The position numbers and the translations under genes are program-made. A stretch of DNA of 64,000 nt from Ruegeria_B marisflavi (lineage in GTDB: Bacteria; Pseudomonadota; Alphaproteobacteria; Rhodobacterales; Rhodobacteraceae), in NCBI RefSeq assembly GCF_025673445.1, contig NZ_JAOVQN010000001.1, forward strand, positions 310,001-374,000. Direction: 5' to 3'. The first letter of the stretch is position 1; each line of letters starts with the position of its first letter. Shown here one piece after another: positions 26,138-34,716 of this stretch. Below the pieces are notes generated by a model. It was given only the letters and a program-made list of their open reading frames with translations, was not told where the DNA came from and did not search any database.

Positions 26138-26832
26138 GCGACAGCCTGTTCACCCTGCCCCCGATACCGGGCATCCCGGTCCGCGGCGACAGCGGCACCT
26201 ATCCGATCGGACGCATATTCTGCGTTGGCCGCAACTATGCCGCCCATGCCGCCGAGATGGGTAACGAAGTGGACCGCGAGGCGCCGTTCTATTTCACCAA
26301 ATCCCCCGCCAATGCGATCCTGACCGGGGCCACCGTGCCTTATCCGCCGGGTACCGAGAATTTCCATTACGAGATGGAGCTGGCCTTTGCCATCGGCAAG
26401 CCGGTGTTCCGTGCCAGCCGGGCCGAGGCTTGGGACGCGGTCTATGCCTATGGCTGCGCGCTGGACATGACCCGGCGCGACCAGCAGATCCGCGAGCGCG
26501 ACAAAAAACGCCCCTGGGATCTGGGTAAGGATGTCGAGAACGCGGCGGTCTTTGCCCCTCTGACCCGGGTGGCAGACTGGTCGCCCGAAGATGGTAAGCG
26601 CATCCATCTCGAAGTGAATGGCGCGGTCAAACAGGACGCCACCCTGTCCGAGCTGATCTGGAAGATTGACGAGATCGTCAGCCACCTGTCGGGCTATTAC
26701 CATTTGCGTCCCGGCGATCTGGTAATGACGGGCACGCCTGCCGGGGTTGGCCCGGTCGTGGCCGGGGATGTGATCACCGGCGGCATTGACGGGCTGGATC
26801 CGATCGCGCTGACGCTTGGGCCGGCAGAGTAG
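26134..26832 (+). CDS. Fumarylacetoacetate hydrolase family protein (fumarylpyruvate hydrolase type)
   Basis: A 232-residue FAH-fold hydrolase that likely splits fumarylpyruvate into fumarate and pyruvate after gentisate cleavage. The family features are IFCVGRNYAAHAAEMGNEV, the metal-binding YEMELAFAIG (Glu pair), DMTRRDQQIRERDKKRPW (Asp and lid helix) and MTGTPAGVGPV. The start at 26134 overlaps the gtdA stop, so the two are coupled. No maleylpyruvate isomerase accompanies the pair here, so the isomerase is elsewhere or this enzyme accepts maleylpyruvate directly. Confidence 0.9.
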   Translation: MSDSLFTLPPIPGIPVRGDSGTYPIGRIFCVGRNYAAHAAEMGNEVDREAPFYFTKSPANAILTGATVPYPPGTENFHYEMELAFAIGKPVFRASRAEAWDAVYAYGCALDMTRRDQQIRERDKKRPWDLGKDVENAAVFAPLTRVADWSPEDGKRIHLEVNGAVKQDATLSELIWKIDEIVSHLSGYYHLRPGDLVMTGTPAGVGPVVAGDVITGGIDGLDPIALTLGPAE

Positions 26833-27084
26833 CCTATGATTGCGAGGGCATCCTTGCTGCGGTTGAAAAGAATGGTGGGCGGGTCGCTGATTCCAGCCTG
26901 TCCAGAGGGACATTAAACATGGCGCCAATCAAGTGATGAGCCAGATCGCATCCAAAAGCACGCTGGCCTATTAGTGACGATCCAAAATGCAATGGTACGG
27001 ACCATGTCGGAAGAAAAGTGGTACGATTCGATCAAGCTGTTTTTTGGCGGCGCCCGTCTGATCGGGGCCTTTTGAGAGGAGTGT

Positions 27085-27127
27085 AGCAATATATTGCAAG
27101 TATGATAGTAATGAGCATTATATTGCT
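27085..27127 (+). promoter_or_regulatory. Pair of GCA-N6-TGC operator-like sites upstream of dctP
   Basis: Two 14-base sites 29 bases apart: AGCAATATATTGCA (27085-27098) and AGCATTATATTGCT (27114-27127). The first contains a perfect GCAATATATTGC palindrome; the second has perfect AGCA/TGCT arms. The same arms and six-base spacing recur before bclA, boxC and boxR. The sites lie 26-68 bases before the dctP ATG, in a 320-base otherwise empty gap (26833-27152) that also holds an ATGGT-ACGG-ACCAT repeat at 26993-27006. Confidence 0.65.
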
Positions 27128-27152
27128 TAGAGAGGGTCAAAGGGAGGATAAC

Positions 27153-28211
27153 ATGACCTATCGGAGAAAGATTCTGGGTCTGATCGGTGGTGCTGCGGTT
27201 GCGGCTCTGGCGACCGGGTTCGGCGCCGGCACCGCGCTGGCGCAAGAGGTTACGCTGAAGCTGCACCAGTTCCTGCCGGCGCAGGCAAATGTGCCGAAAC
27301 TGGTGCTGGATGTCTGGGCGGACAATGTCGAGAAGGATTCGGGCGGCCGCATCAAGGTCGAGCGCTATCCCTCGATGCAACTCGGCGGCAAGCCGCCGGA
27401 GCTGATGGACCAGGCCATAGACGGTGTGGCCGACGTGGTCTGGACTGTGGTCGGCTATACGCCGGGCCGCTTCCCCTCGACCGAGGTGTTCGAACTACCC
27501 TTCATGATGACCAATGCCCGTGCGGTCAGCCGTGCCTATTGGGAGATGTTCGAAAAACACATGAAGGACACCGAGTTTAAGGATGTGCACATTCTGGGCA
27601 CCTGGGTTCACGGGCCCGGCATGATCCATACCAAGGATCCGGTGGAAAAACCCGAGGACCTGCAAGGCATGAAGATCCGCGGCGGTTCGCGATCGGTCAA
27701 CTCGCTGCTGACCAAACTGGGCGCGACCCCGGTCGGCATGCCGGTTCCCGCCGTTCCCGAAGGACTCAGCAAGGGTGTAATCGACGGCACAACCATTCCG
27801 TGGGAAGTCACCACGGCATTGAAGGTTCCGGAACTGGTGGAGAACCACACCGAGTTCTCCGGAAAGGCGCTCTATACCCTGACTTTCGTTCTGGCGATGA
27901 ACAAGGCCAAGTACGACAGCCTGCCGGATGATCTGAAAGCCGCTGTCGACAAGAACTCGGGTCTTGATTTCTCGGTGTTTGCGGGCGGCACACAGGCCGA
28001 TTCCGATGGGCCAGCCCGCAAGGTTGCCGAAGACCTGGGCAACAACATCATCACCATCGACGAGGCCGGGGTGGCCGAATGGCGCGCGCTGGCACAGCCC
28101 ATTTATGATGAGTGGGTCGCCGACATGAACAGCAAGGGCATCGACGGTCAGGCGCTGATCGACGAAGCGCAGATGCTGATCGAGAAGTACACACCGGATT
28201 ACGCGAACTGA
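27153..28211 (+). CDS. TRAP transporter solute-binding protein (DctP family)
   Basis: Periplasmic binding protein of a tripartite ATP-independent importer, 352 residues. The signal peptide MTYRRKILGLIGGAAVAALA ends near ALAQE at about residue 30. The mature part starts VTLKLHQFLPAQANVPK. The DctP-family ligand arginine is in DLQGMKIRGGSRSVNSLLTK, and GVIDGTTIPWEV is the typical hinge. AAAGGGAGGATAAC precedes the ATG. It heads the dctPQM set and sits behind two operator-like sites shared with the box genes, so an aromatic acid such as benzoate is the likely substrate (inference). Confidence 0.93.
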   Translation: MTYRRKILGLIGGAAVAALATGFGAGTALAQEVTLKLHQFLPAQANVPKLVLDVWADNVEKDSGGRIKVERYPSMQLGGKPPELMDQAIDGVADVVWTVVGYTPGRFPSTEVFELPFMMTNARAVSRAYWEMFEKHMKDTEFKDVHILGTWVHGPGMIHTKDPVEKPEDLQGMKIRGGSRSVNSLLTKLGATPVGMPVPAVPEGLSKGVIDGTTIPWEVTTALKVPELVENHTEFSGKALYTLTFVLAMNKAKYDSLPDDLKAAVDKNSGLDFSVFAGGTQADSDGPARKVAEDLGNNIITIDEAGVAEWRALAQPIYDEWVADMNSKGIDGQALIDEAQMLIEKYTPDYAN

Positions 28212-28228
28212 TCCGGAGAAGAACCGAC

Positions 28229-28252
28229 CCCGCGGCACGCAGCTGCTGCGGG
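28229..28252 (+). other. Intercistronic hairpin between dctP and dctQ
   Basis: CCCGCGGCA pairs with TGCTGCGGG (one G-U pair) around a six-base loop, 18 bases after the dctP stop. It probably stabilises the upstream message or dampens read-through, giving more binding protein than membrane subunit. Confidence 0.5.
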
Positions 28253-28283
28253 ATCCCCTTTCGGCGAAAGACGAAAAGAACAG

Positions 28284-28868
28284 ATGCACAAGCTGATGAT
28301 GGGGCTGGCCAAGGCCATGGCCATTTTGGGTGGGATCGTGCTCAGCGCCCTGATCATGCTGACCTGCGTGTCCATTCTGGGCCGTCTGCTCAACGGTGCG
28401 TTTCACGGCAGTTTCATGACCGGGATCGCGCCGGAATTTTCTCACTGGATGATCCAGCTGGGCGTGGGTCCGGTGAACGGCGATTTTGAACTTGTCGAGG
28501 CAGGGGTTGCCTTTGCGATCTTCTGCTTCCTGCCGTTCTGTCAGATTACCGCTGGCCACGCATCTGTCGACATCCTGACGAATTCTTTTTCTCAGGGCGT
28601 GAACCGGTTCTTGCGCATGGTCACTGAGACCGTGTTCGCCGCCGTCCTGATCCTGATCGCGTGGAAACTGGGCGACGGGATGATCAGTAAACGAAGTTAC
28701 GGCGAGACGACCCTGCTATTGGAATTCCCGATATGGTGGGCCTATGCGCTGAGTTTTCTCGCCTCTCTGGCTGCGGCCGTGGTCGGCTGTTACATGGCTG
28801 GCGTGCGTTTAGTCGAGTTCTTCACCGGGCGCGTGATCGTCTGGGATGGTGTGGAGACAGGCCATTGA
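28284..28868 (+). CDS. TRAP transporter small membrane subunit (DctQ family)
   Basis: Small inner-membrane subunit with four helices, 194 residues. Visible hydrophobic segments are around 10-35, 70-90, 110-130 and 150-180. Typical DctQ text includes AGVAFAIFCFLPFCQITAGHA in the second to third segments, and LEFPIWWAYALSFLASLAAA near the end. It is somewhat longer than average because of a loop carrying GAFHGSFMTGIAPEFSHWM. The stop overlaps the TTG start of the large subunit. Confidence 0.9.
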   Translation: MHKLMMGLAKAMAILGGIVLSALIMLTCVSILGRLLNGAFHGSFMTGIAPEFSHWMIQLGVGPVNGDFELVEAGVAFAIFCFLPFCQITAGHASVDILTNSFSQGVNRFLRMVTETVFAAVLILIAWKLGDGMISKRSYGETTLLLEFPIWWAYALSFLASLAAAVVGCYMAGVRLVEFFTGRVIVWDGVETGH

Positions 28869-30361
28869 CCACGCTTGAAATCGGGATCGCGTCGTTCCCT
28901 GCCCTGATGGTTCTGATCTTTCTGCGCGTGCCGATCGGGCTTGCCATGTTCCTTGTCGGCCTGATTGGGCTGGTGCTGGTGACCGACGGAACTCAGGTCG
29001 CTTTTGCCCGGTTGAAGAACGAGACCTATACGACCTTTTCCAGCTACTCGCTGACCATCGTGCCGATGTTCCTGCTGATGGGCCATTTCGCCACCCTTGG
29101 CGGTATGTCGAACGCCCTGTTCAAGGCGGCCGAAGGCTGGCTGGGCCACCGCAAGGGTGGTGTTGCCATGGCCGCCATTGGTGCCTGCGCGGGGTTTGGC
29201 GCGATCTGTGGATCGTCGCTGGCCACTGCGGCCACCATGGGCCGTGTCGCCCTGCCAGAGTTGCGGCAGTATGGCTATGCCGGCGGGTTTTCTACCGCCA
29301 CGCTGGCCGCAGGCGGTACGCTGGGAATCCTGATCCCGCCATCGGTAGTGCTGGTGATCTATGCCATTCTGACCGAACAGAACATTGCCAAGCTGTTTCT
29401 CGCGGCTTTCATTCCCGGAATCATGGCGGCGGTCGGCTACCTGATCGCTATCTCTGTCTACGTGCGGCTCTACCCCGAAAGCGCGGGCACCCGGCCACCC
29501 GTTCCCTATTCCGAACGGTTTGCCGCTTTGGTCCAGGTCTGGCCAGTTCTTCTGGTGTTTGGTCTTGTTGTCGGCGGTATCTACCTTGGCTGGTTCACAC
29601 CAACCGAAGGTGCCGCCGTCGGTGCGCTGGGGACCGGCGTGATTGCTTGGCTGAACGGCGGCTTGACGCGGGCCTCGCTGACCGAAAGCTTTCTGGTGAC
29701 AGCGCGTTCTACAGCAATGATCTTTTTCATCGTGCTGGGTGCGGCCTTTTACAACGGGTTCCTTGCCCTGACCCAGGTGCCGCAGGAACTCTCGAACTTC
29801 GTGGTCAGTCAGGGATACAGCCCGTGGACGGTACTGGCGCTGATCCTCGTCTTCTATCTGGTGTTCGGCTGCCTGATGGACAGTCTCAGCATGATCCTGT
29901 TGACCATCCCGATCTTCTTTCCGGTGATATCCGCAATGGACTTCGACCTTGTGTCGCTGGCCGCCATGCAGGCCGACGCCGCGATGGAGGTTCTCAAGGC
30001 CGGCGTTCCCGAAGAGATGAGCGCTGAGACCCTGGCAGGCATCAAGGATGCCATCGCCAGCGGTGCCGAACTGACTCGCGACCAGATGAAGGAGCTGGGC
30101 ATCCGCGTCACCCGTGGCATGGCCAACCGGATGGAGGCCGAGCACGTGGCGATCTGGTTCGGCATTCTGGTGCTGATCGTGGTCGAGGTCGGGCTGATCA
30201 CGCCACCTGTCGGCATGAACCTGTTCATCATCAACGCGATGGATCGGGCGACCCGCATGGTCGATACCTACAAGGCGGTAATGTTCTTTGTCGCGACGGA
30301 CCTGATCCGTGTTGTCATTCTGGTCGCGTTTCCCGCGATCACACTGTTTCTGCTGGGATAG
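28865..30361 (+). CDS. TRAP transporter large permease (DctM family)
   Basis: Large inner-membrane subunit that carries the transport path, 498 residues and about 13 hydrophobic segments. GRVALPELRQYGYAGGFSTA, ATLAAGGTLGILIPPSVVLV and LITPPVGMNLFIINAM are strong DctM signatures. A soluble loop of about 65 residues (around ADAAMEVLKAGVPEEMSAET) interrupts the C-terminal part, longer than in most DctM proteins. I chose the TTG at 28865, overlapping the dctQ stop as TTGA; an upstream frame inside dctQ is not credible. It precedes the acyl-CoA ligase gene by 69 bases. Confidence 0.9.
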   Translation: MTTLEIGIASFPALMVLIFLRVPIGLAMFLVGLIGLVLVTDGTQVAFARLKNETYTTFSSYSLTIVPMFLLMGHFATLGGMSNALFKAAEGWLGHRKGGVAMAAIGACAGFGAICGSSLATAATMGRVALPELRQYGYAGGFSTATLAAGGTLGILIPPSVVLVIYAILTEQNIAKLFLAAFIPGIMAAVGYLIAISVYVRLYPESAGTRPPVPYSERFAALVQVWPVLLVFGLVVGGIYLGWFTPTEGAAVGALGTGVIAWLNGGLTRASLTESFLVTARSTAMIFFIVLGAAFYNGFLALTQVPQELSNFVVSQGYSPWTVLALILVFYLVFGCLMDSLSMILLTIPIFFPVISAMDFDLVSLAAMQADAAMEVLKAGVPEEMSAETLAGIKDAIASGAELTRDQMKELGIRVTRGMANRMEAEHVAIWFGILVLIVVEVGLITPPVGMNLFIINAMDRATRMVDTYKAVMFFVATDLIRVVILVAFPAITLFLLG

Positions 30362-30430
30362 GTCAGGTCTGCCCCGGCTCTGCGCGACCGGCCTGACCGC
30401 AGGCCGCGACGCGGCATGTGGGAGGAGACG

Positions 30431-32218
30431 ATGACGCATTACCTGGCGCATGATGTTCGGCGCGAGGATCGCGCGGATGGCGCGGTCCTGCTGCGATCCG
30501 GGCATGAAGCAGTATCGCCTGACCGAAAGACTGCCGATTGGTTGCACCGCTGGGCCGGGCACACGCCCGATGCTGTGTTTCTGGCAGAACGCAGCGGGGC
30601 GGGCTGGGCCGAGTTGCGCTATGACGCGGCGCTGGAGCGGGTTCGCGCCGTGGCGGCAGGTCTGCTGGCGCGTGGGCTGATGCCTGGGGATCGTATCCTG
30701 ATCATCTCGGGCAACAGCGTGAACCATGGAGTGTTGGCGCTTGCGGCGCAGTATGTGGGCCTTGTGCCGGTTCCGGTGGCCGAACAGTACTCGCTGATCC
30801 CCGGTGCACTGAAACAGCTACGCTATGTGATCGGGCTGATCGACCCGGCGATGGTTTACGCCGAGGATGGTGCGCAGTTCGCAAATGCGCTGGCGATGGA
30901 CGAGATAACAGGCCACCGGATCGTTGTCGGACGAAATCCCGGGCCGGGTATGAGCCTTCTTGCCGATCTCGAACGCGAAACCGCCGATATTGATACCGCA
31001 GCCAAGGCAGTCGGCCCCGAGACGGTTGCCAAGATCCTGATGACCTCGGGCTCGACCTCGAACCCCAAGGGTGTACTGACCACGCAAAAGATGCTGTGCG
31101 CCAACCAGGCACAATACACCCGCGCCTTGCCGTTTTTGTCGGAACGTCCCCCGCGACTGGTTGATTGGCTGCCTTGGAATCACGTCTTTGGCGGATCGAA
31201 TAATTTCAACCAGATGCTGGCCTTTGGCGGTGCGCTTTACATCGACGGGGGCAAGCCCGCCCCGGCCCTAATCGGCAAGACGTTTGAGAACAACCGCCTG
31301 ATGAACGGCACCATCGCCTATAACGTACCGGTGGGTTTTGCCCAGCTGCGTGACGAGATGCGTCGGGACCCTGCGTTGAAGCGCCATTTCTTTGCCGATC
31401 TCGACATGCTCTTCTATGCGGGCGCATCTCTGCCTGCAGATGTCTGGCGCGACCTGAGCGATATGGCCGCCGAAGTGCGCGACACCCAGCCCCTGATCAC
31501 CACCTGCTGGGGCATGACCGAAACCGCGCCCGCCTGTATCTTTCAGCATGTACCGGCCAACCTGCCCGGTATCATCGGTGTGCCGCTGACCGGTGTGACG
31601 GTCAAGCTTGTTCCGGCAGATGGCGGGGGTCACGAGTTGCGTGTGCAGGGGCCCAACGTCTTCTCCGGCTATCTGGGCAACCCGGAAAAGACAGCCGAGG
31701 CCTTTGACGAAGAGGGTTTCTTTCGCACCGGCGACAAGGTTTCGCTGGTTGACGCCGAGGATCCGAACAAGGGGCTTCGGTTCGACGGGCGGATCGCCGA
31801 GGAGTTCAAGTTGACTACCGGGATATGGGTGCCTGCCTCCGATCTGCGGCTAGAGGTTCTGGCGGCATTGGCCCCCTTGGCGGCGGATGTGGTCTTGACC
31901 GGCGAGGGACGTGGCGAGGTTGGCGCGATGATTGTTCCGTCGCCCGCGCTGGTGCAGGGCCTCGACGCGCGCGATGGCGCTTGTCTTCCTGGGGAACAGG
32001 CTGAGGAGATCGCCAAGCGCCTGTCTCGTTTGAATGCGGGTCGTGGCAGCGCCACTACCGTTGCACGCGCCCTGATTCTCTCGGATCCGCCATCAATGGC
32101 GGATGGCGAGGTTACTGCCAAAGGAAACCTGAATTTCCGCAAAATCTTGATGCTCCGGGCCGAACTGGTCACCCGATTGCACGAGGATCCGGACGAAGCA
32201 GTCATTTTTGTGCATTAA
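30431..32218 (+). CDS. Feruloyl-CoA synthase-like AMP-binding acyl-CoA ligase
   Basis: A 595-residue adenylate-forming enzyme that would join an aromatic acid to CoA. The AMP-binding P-loop region is ILMTSGSTSNPKGVLTT (about residues 205), the A5 motif is TCWGMTETAPACIF, and FFRTGDKVSLVDAEDP holds the ribose Asp. The C-terminal catalytic Lys is in GEVTAKGNLNFRKILML. NGTIAYNVPVGFAQL and LPWNHVFGGSNNFNQML resemble feruloyl-CoA synthases more than benzoate ligases. GGAGGAG precedes the ATG at 30431. It follows dctM and may be part of that transcript. Substrate is inferred only to be a phenylpropenoid or aromatic acid. Confidence 0.85.
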   Translation: MTHYLAHDVRREDRADGAVLLRSGHEAVSPDRKTADWLHRWAGHTPDAVFLAERSGAGWAELRYDAALERVRAVAAGLLARGLMPGDRILIISGNSVNHGVLALAAQYVGLVPVPVAEQYSLIPGALKQLRYVIGLIDPAMVYAEDGAQFANALAMDEITGHRIVVGRNPGPGMSLLADLERETADIDTAAKAVGPETVAKILMTSGSTSNPKGVLTTQKMLCANQAQYTRALPFLSERPPRLVDWLPWNHVFGGSNNFNQMLAFGGALYIDGGKPAPALIGKTFENNRLMNGTIAYNVPVGFAQLRDEMRRDPALKRHFFADLDMLFYAGASLPADVWRDLSDMAAEVRDTQPLITTCWGMTETAPACIFQHVPANLPGIIGVPLTGVTVKLVPADGGGHELRVQGPNVFSGYLGNPEKTAEAFDEEGFFRTGDKVSLVDAEDPNKGLRFDGRIAEEFKLTTGIWVPASDLRLEVLAALAPLAADVVLTGEGRGEVGAMIVPSPALVQGLDARDGACLPGEQAEEIAKRLSRLNAGRGSATTVARALILSDPPSMADGEVTAKGNLNFRKILMLRAELVTRLHEDPDEAVIFVH

Positions 32219-32258
32219 GATGCATAATTTTTGCGAGATGAATAGGCAATATCTTGCA
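32211..32258 (+). promoter_or_regulatory. Pair of GCA-N6-TGC operator-like sites upstream of bclA
   Basis: TGCATTAAGATGCA (32211-32224) overlaps the stop codon of the preceding ligase gene, and GGCAATATCTTGCA (32245-32258) lies 34 bases further on. Both keep the arms and the six-base spacing seen at dctP, boxC and boxR. A further single TGCA stands at 32274. The arrangement suggests an internal promoter for bclA under BoxR control. Confidence 0.65.
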
Positions 32259-32364
32259 TAAATGACTTTTGAATGCATGATGATTGTCTAAGAGGGAGGC
32301 GCGCGGGACCGTGGAGGAGAGCCGTCCGCGTGCGGCCTTGGGTATTCACCGGGAGGAGAACGGG

Positions 32365-33894
32365 ATGAGCGGAAACGCCGCGCATTACTTTGTGGATCGG
32401 CACATTGACGAAGGGCAGGGCGATCGTCCCGCCTTTCGCGAAGCCGCAGGGAAAAAGCGTCGGATCACTTATGGCGAGCTGGCCACGGAGAGCGGCCGTG
32501 TCGCGGGTGCCCTCGCCCGCGCCGGTATCCCGCGCGAGGCGCGCGCCGCGATGCTGGTGTTGGACCAGGTGGAATTTCCGACTTTGTTCTGGGGGTGCCT
32601 GAAGGCGGGCGTGGTGCCGGTGCCGCTGAATACATTGCTGGCGACCTCTGTCTACGATGTTATCCTGAACGATAGCCGGGCCAGCATTCTGTTCGTGTCC
32701 GAAGAGCTTTGGCCGGTGGTGCAAGCCGCTGCCGAGGCTTCGCCGTATCTGACCCAGGTTGTGGTCATCGGTGCGGCGCCCGAGGGCACGCAGGGTTATG
32801 AGGATTTCGTGCGTGACGCCGATATCCTGCCCACGGTTCAAAGCTCGTCCGACGATGTCGCCTTCTGGCTCTACTCCTCGGGGTCGACGGGGCAACCCAA
32901 AGGCGTTCGGCATGTGCATGGCAGCCTCAAGGCAACGGCGGATACTTACGGCGCGCAGGTGCTTGGGATAGAGCCCGATGACCTGGTCTTTTCCGCAGCT
33001 AAACTGTTCTTTGCCTATGGGCTGGGCAATGGCATGACCTTTCCCATGTCGGTCGGGGCAGAGACGATCCTGTTTAATGGGCGCCCGACGCCAGACGGGG
33101 TGCGCGACATCATCGCCGCCCAGCGGCCAACCGTGTTCTGCGGTGTGCCAACACTGTATGCAGCGATGGTCGCAATGCTGGACCGCGAGGGCGTGCCGGA
33201 TGTGACGTTGCGCCGCTGCATCTCGGCCGGTGAGGCTCTGCCAGAAGAGATCGGACGATCGTGGCGCCGGCAGTGGGGCGTCGACATTCTGGATGGTGTT
33301 GGCTCGACCGAGATGCTGCATATCTTTCTGTCGAACGCGCCGGGGGATGTTGTTTATGGCACTTCGGGTCGCGCCGTGCCGGGCTATGAGGTACGGCTGG
33401 TCGACGAAAGCGGCGCAGATGTCGGGCCGGGTGGTTTGGGAGAGTTGCTGGTGCGCGGTGCCTCGGCGGCGGACGGCTACTGGAACAAGCGCGACAAGAG
33501 CCGCGCCACCTTCGAGGGCGAATGGACCCGCACGGGCGACAAGTACGAGCTGACGCCCGAGGGTCGCTATGTCTATTGCGGGCGTACTGACGACATGTTC
33601 AAGGTCTCGGGTATCTGGCTGTCGCCGTTTGAGGTGGAGCAGGCGCTGGTGGCACATCCGGCCGTTCTCGAGGCGGCGGTGGTGGCGGCGCGCGACGCCG
33701 ATGGACTGGAAAAGCCAAAGGCCTTTATCGTGCTCAAGACGGCAGAGACCGAAGGGCTGGCCGACACGCTGCGCGACTTCGTCAAGGAGAAGGTGGGTAA
33801 GTGGAAACACCCCCGTTGGATCGAGTTTGTTGACGACCTGCCCAAGACCGCTACGGGCAAGATTCAGCGGTTCAAATTGCGCCAGGAGGGGTGA
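32365..33894 (+). CDS. bclA: Benzoate-CoA ligase
   Basis: Activates benzoate to benzoyl-CoA using ATP, the entry step of the box pathway; 509 residues, cytoplasmic. The P-loop region is WLYSSGSTGQPKGVRHVHGS, the A5 motif is DILDGVGSTEMLHIFLSN, the ribose Asp is in WTRTGDKYELTPEG, and the C-terminal catalytic Lys is in KTATGKIQRFKLRQEG. FFAYGLGNGMTFPMSVGA is typical of benzoate and 4-hydroxybenzoate ligases. The ATG at 32365 follows GGGAGGAG. The next gene begins three bases after its stop. Confidence 0.94.
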   Translation: MSGNAAHYFVDRHIDEGQGDRPAFREAAGKKRRITYGELATESGRVAGALARAGIPREARAAMLVLDQVEFPTLFWGCLKAGVVPVPLNTLLATSVYDVILNDSRASILFVSEELWPVVQAAAEASPYLTQVVVIGAAPEGTQGYEDFVRDADILPTVQSSSDDVAFWLYSSGSTGQPKGVRHVHGSLKATADTYGAQVLGIEPDDLVFSAAKLFFAYGLGNGMTFPMSVGAETILFNGRPTPDGVRDIIAAQRPTVFCGVPTLYAAMVAMLDREGVPDVTLRRCISAGEALPEEIGRSWRRQWGVDILDGVGSTEMLHIFLSNAPGDVVYGTSGRAVPGYEVRLVDESGADVGPGGLGELLVRGASAADGYWNKRDKSRATFEGEWTRTGDKYELTPEGRYVYCGRTDDMFKVSGIWLSPFEVEQALVAHPAVLEAAVVAARDADGLEKPKAFIVLKTAETEGLADTLRDFVKEKVGKWKHPRWIEFVDDLPKTATGKIQRFKLRQEG

Positions 33895-33897
33895 GAG

Positions 33898-34713
33898 ATG
33901 GAATGGTGTTCTGCGCCAACAGAAAAGCTGCGAGTCAACGGCGCGGCGCTGGAATACGCTTGCTACGGCCCCTTGCCGTCCGAGGCGCCGACAATTGTCC
34001 TGTTGCACGAGGGATTGGGCTGCACTGCCCTGTGGCGGGATTTCCCAAGCCGGCTTGCTGAGCGCACCGGGCTTGGCGTACTTGTCTATTCGCGCCAGGG
34101 CTATGGCAAGTCCGATCCGGTATCTTTGCCGCGACCGTTGGACTTTCAGACCCGCGAGGCGTTGGATGTCCTGCCTGGGGTTCTGGACGTTACGGGCGTC
34201 GATCGCGCCATTCTCTTTGGGCATTCCGACGGGGCGACAATTGCGGCGATCTATGCCGGCAGCGTCGAGGACCGGCGCGTGCGCGGTCTGATCCTTGAGG
34301 CGCCGCATTTCTTTACCGAACCGAGCGGGCTGGCTTCGATTGCGGCCGCGCGCGAGGCATATGAAAGCGGCGATTTGAAAGCGAAGATGGCCAAGTACCA
34401 TCTTGACCCTGACGGAGCCTTCAAGGGTTGGAATGGCGCCTGGCTGGATCCGGGTTTTGCCGCATGGAACGTGGCCGAGGTGATCGACTATTTCCGGGTT
34501 CCGATACTGGCCATTCAGGGGCGGCAGGACCAATATGGTACAATGGCGCAGATCGAAGAGATCGAAAACCGCGCTTACTGCCCGGTCGATACGCTGATCC
34601 TCGATTGCGAGCATGCGCCGCATCAGGAGTCCCCGGAACCGGTGCTGGATGTGGTGGGCGAGTATTGTGCCCGGCTGATCCGTATTGAGGCCGCCCAGGT
34701 CATTCCCGCCTGA
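33898..34713 (+). CDS. Alpha/beta hydrolase in the box cluster
   Basis: A 271-residue soluble alpha/beta-fold hydrolase. The oxyanion strand is IVLLHEGLGCTALWRDF, the nucleophile elbow is LFGHSDGATIAAIY with Ser in GHSDG, and the catalytic His is probably in CEHAPHQESPEPV. A cap domain lies around residues 130-200. It is one of three tightly spaced genes (bclA, this, DUF309; 3-base gaps). A thioesterase that removes dead-end aromatic or ring-opened CoA esters, or hydrolysis of an ester substrate to benzoate, would fit the context; this is inference. Confidence 0.85.
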   Translation: MEWCSAPTEKLRVNGAALEYACYGPLPSEAPTIVLLHEGLGCTALWRDFPSRLAERTGLGVLVYSRQGYGKSDPVSLPRPLDFQTREALDVLPGVLDVTGVDRAILFGHSDGATIAAIYAGSVEDRRVRGLILEAPHFFTEPSGLASIAAAREAYESGDLKAKMAKYHLDPDGAFKGWNGAWLDPGFAAWNVAEVIDYFRVPILAIQGRQDQYGTMAQIEEIENRAYCPVDTLILDCEHAPHQESPEPVLDVVGEYCARLIRIEAAQVIPA

Positions 34714-34716
34714 ACT

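Noticed and set aside
28790..30727. 645-codon open frame antisense to dctM
   Set aside because: Composition rich in His, Gln and Arg is typical of the reverse of a membrane-protein gene; DctM on the plus strand is certain.
32215..34623. 802-codon open frame antisense to bclA and the hydrolase
   Set aside because: A mirror of GC-rich coding sequence: no recognisable domain, no ribosome site, and the plus strand holds certain genes.
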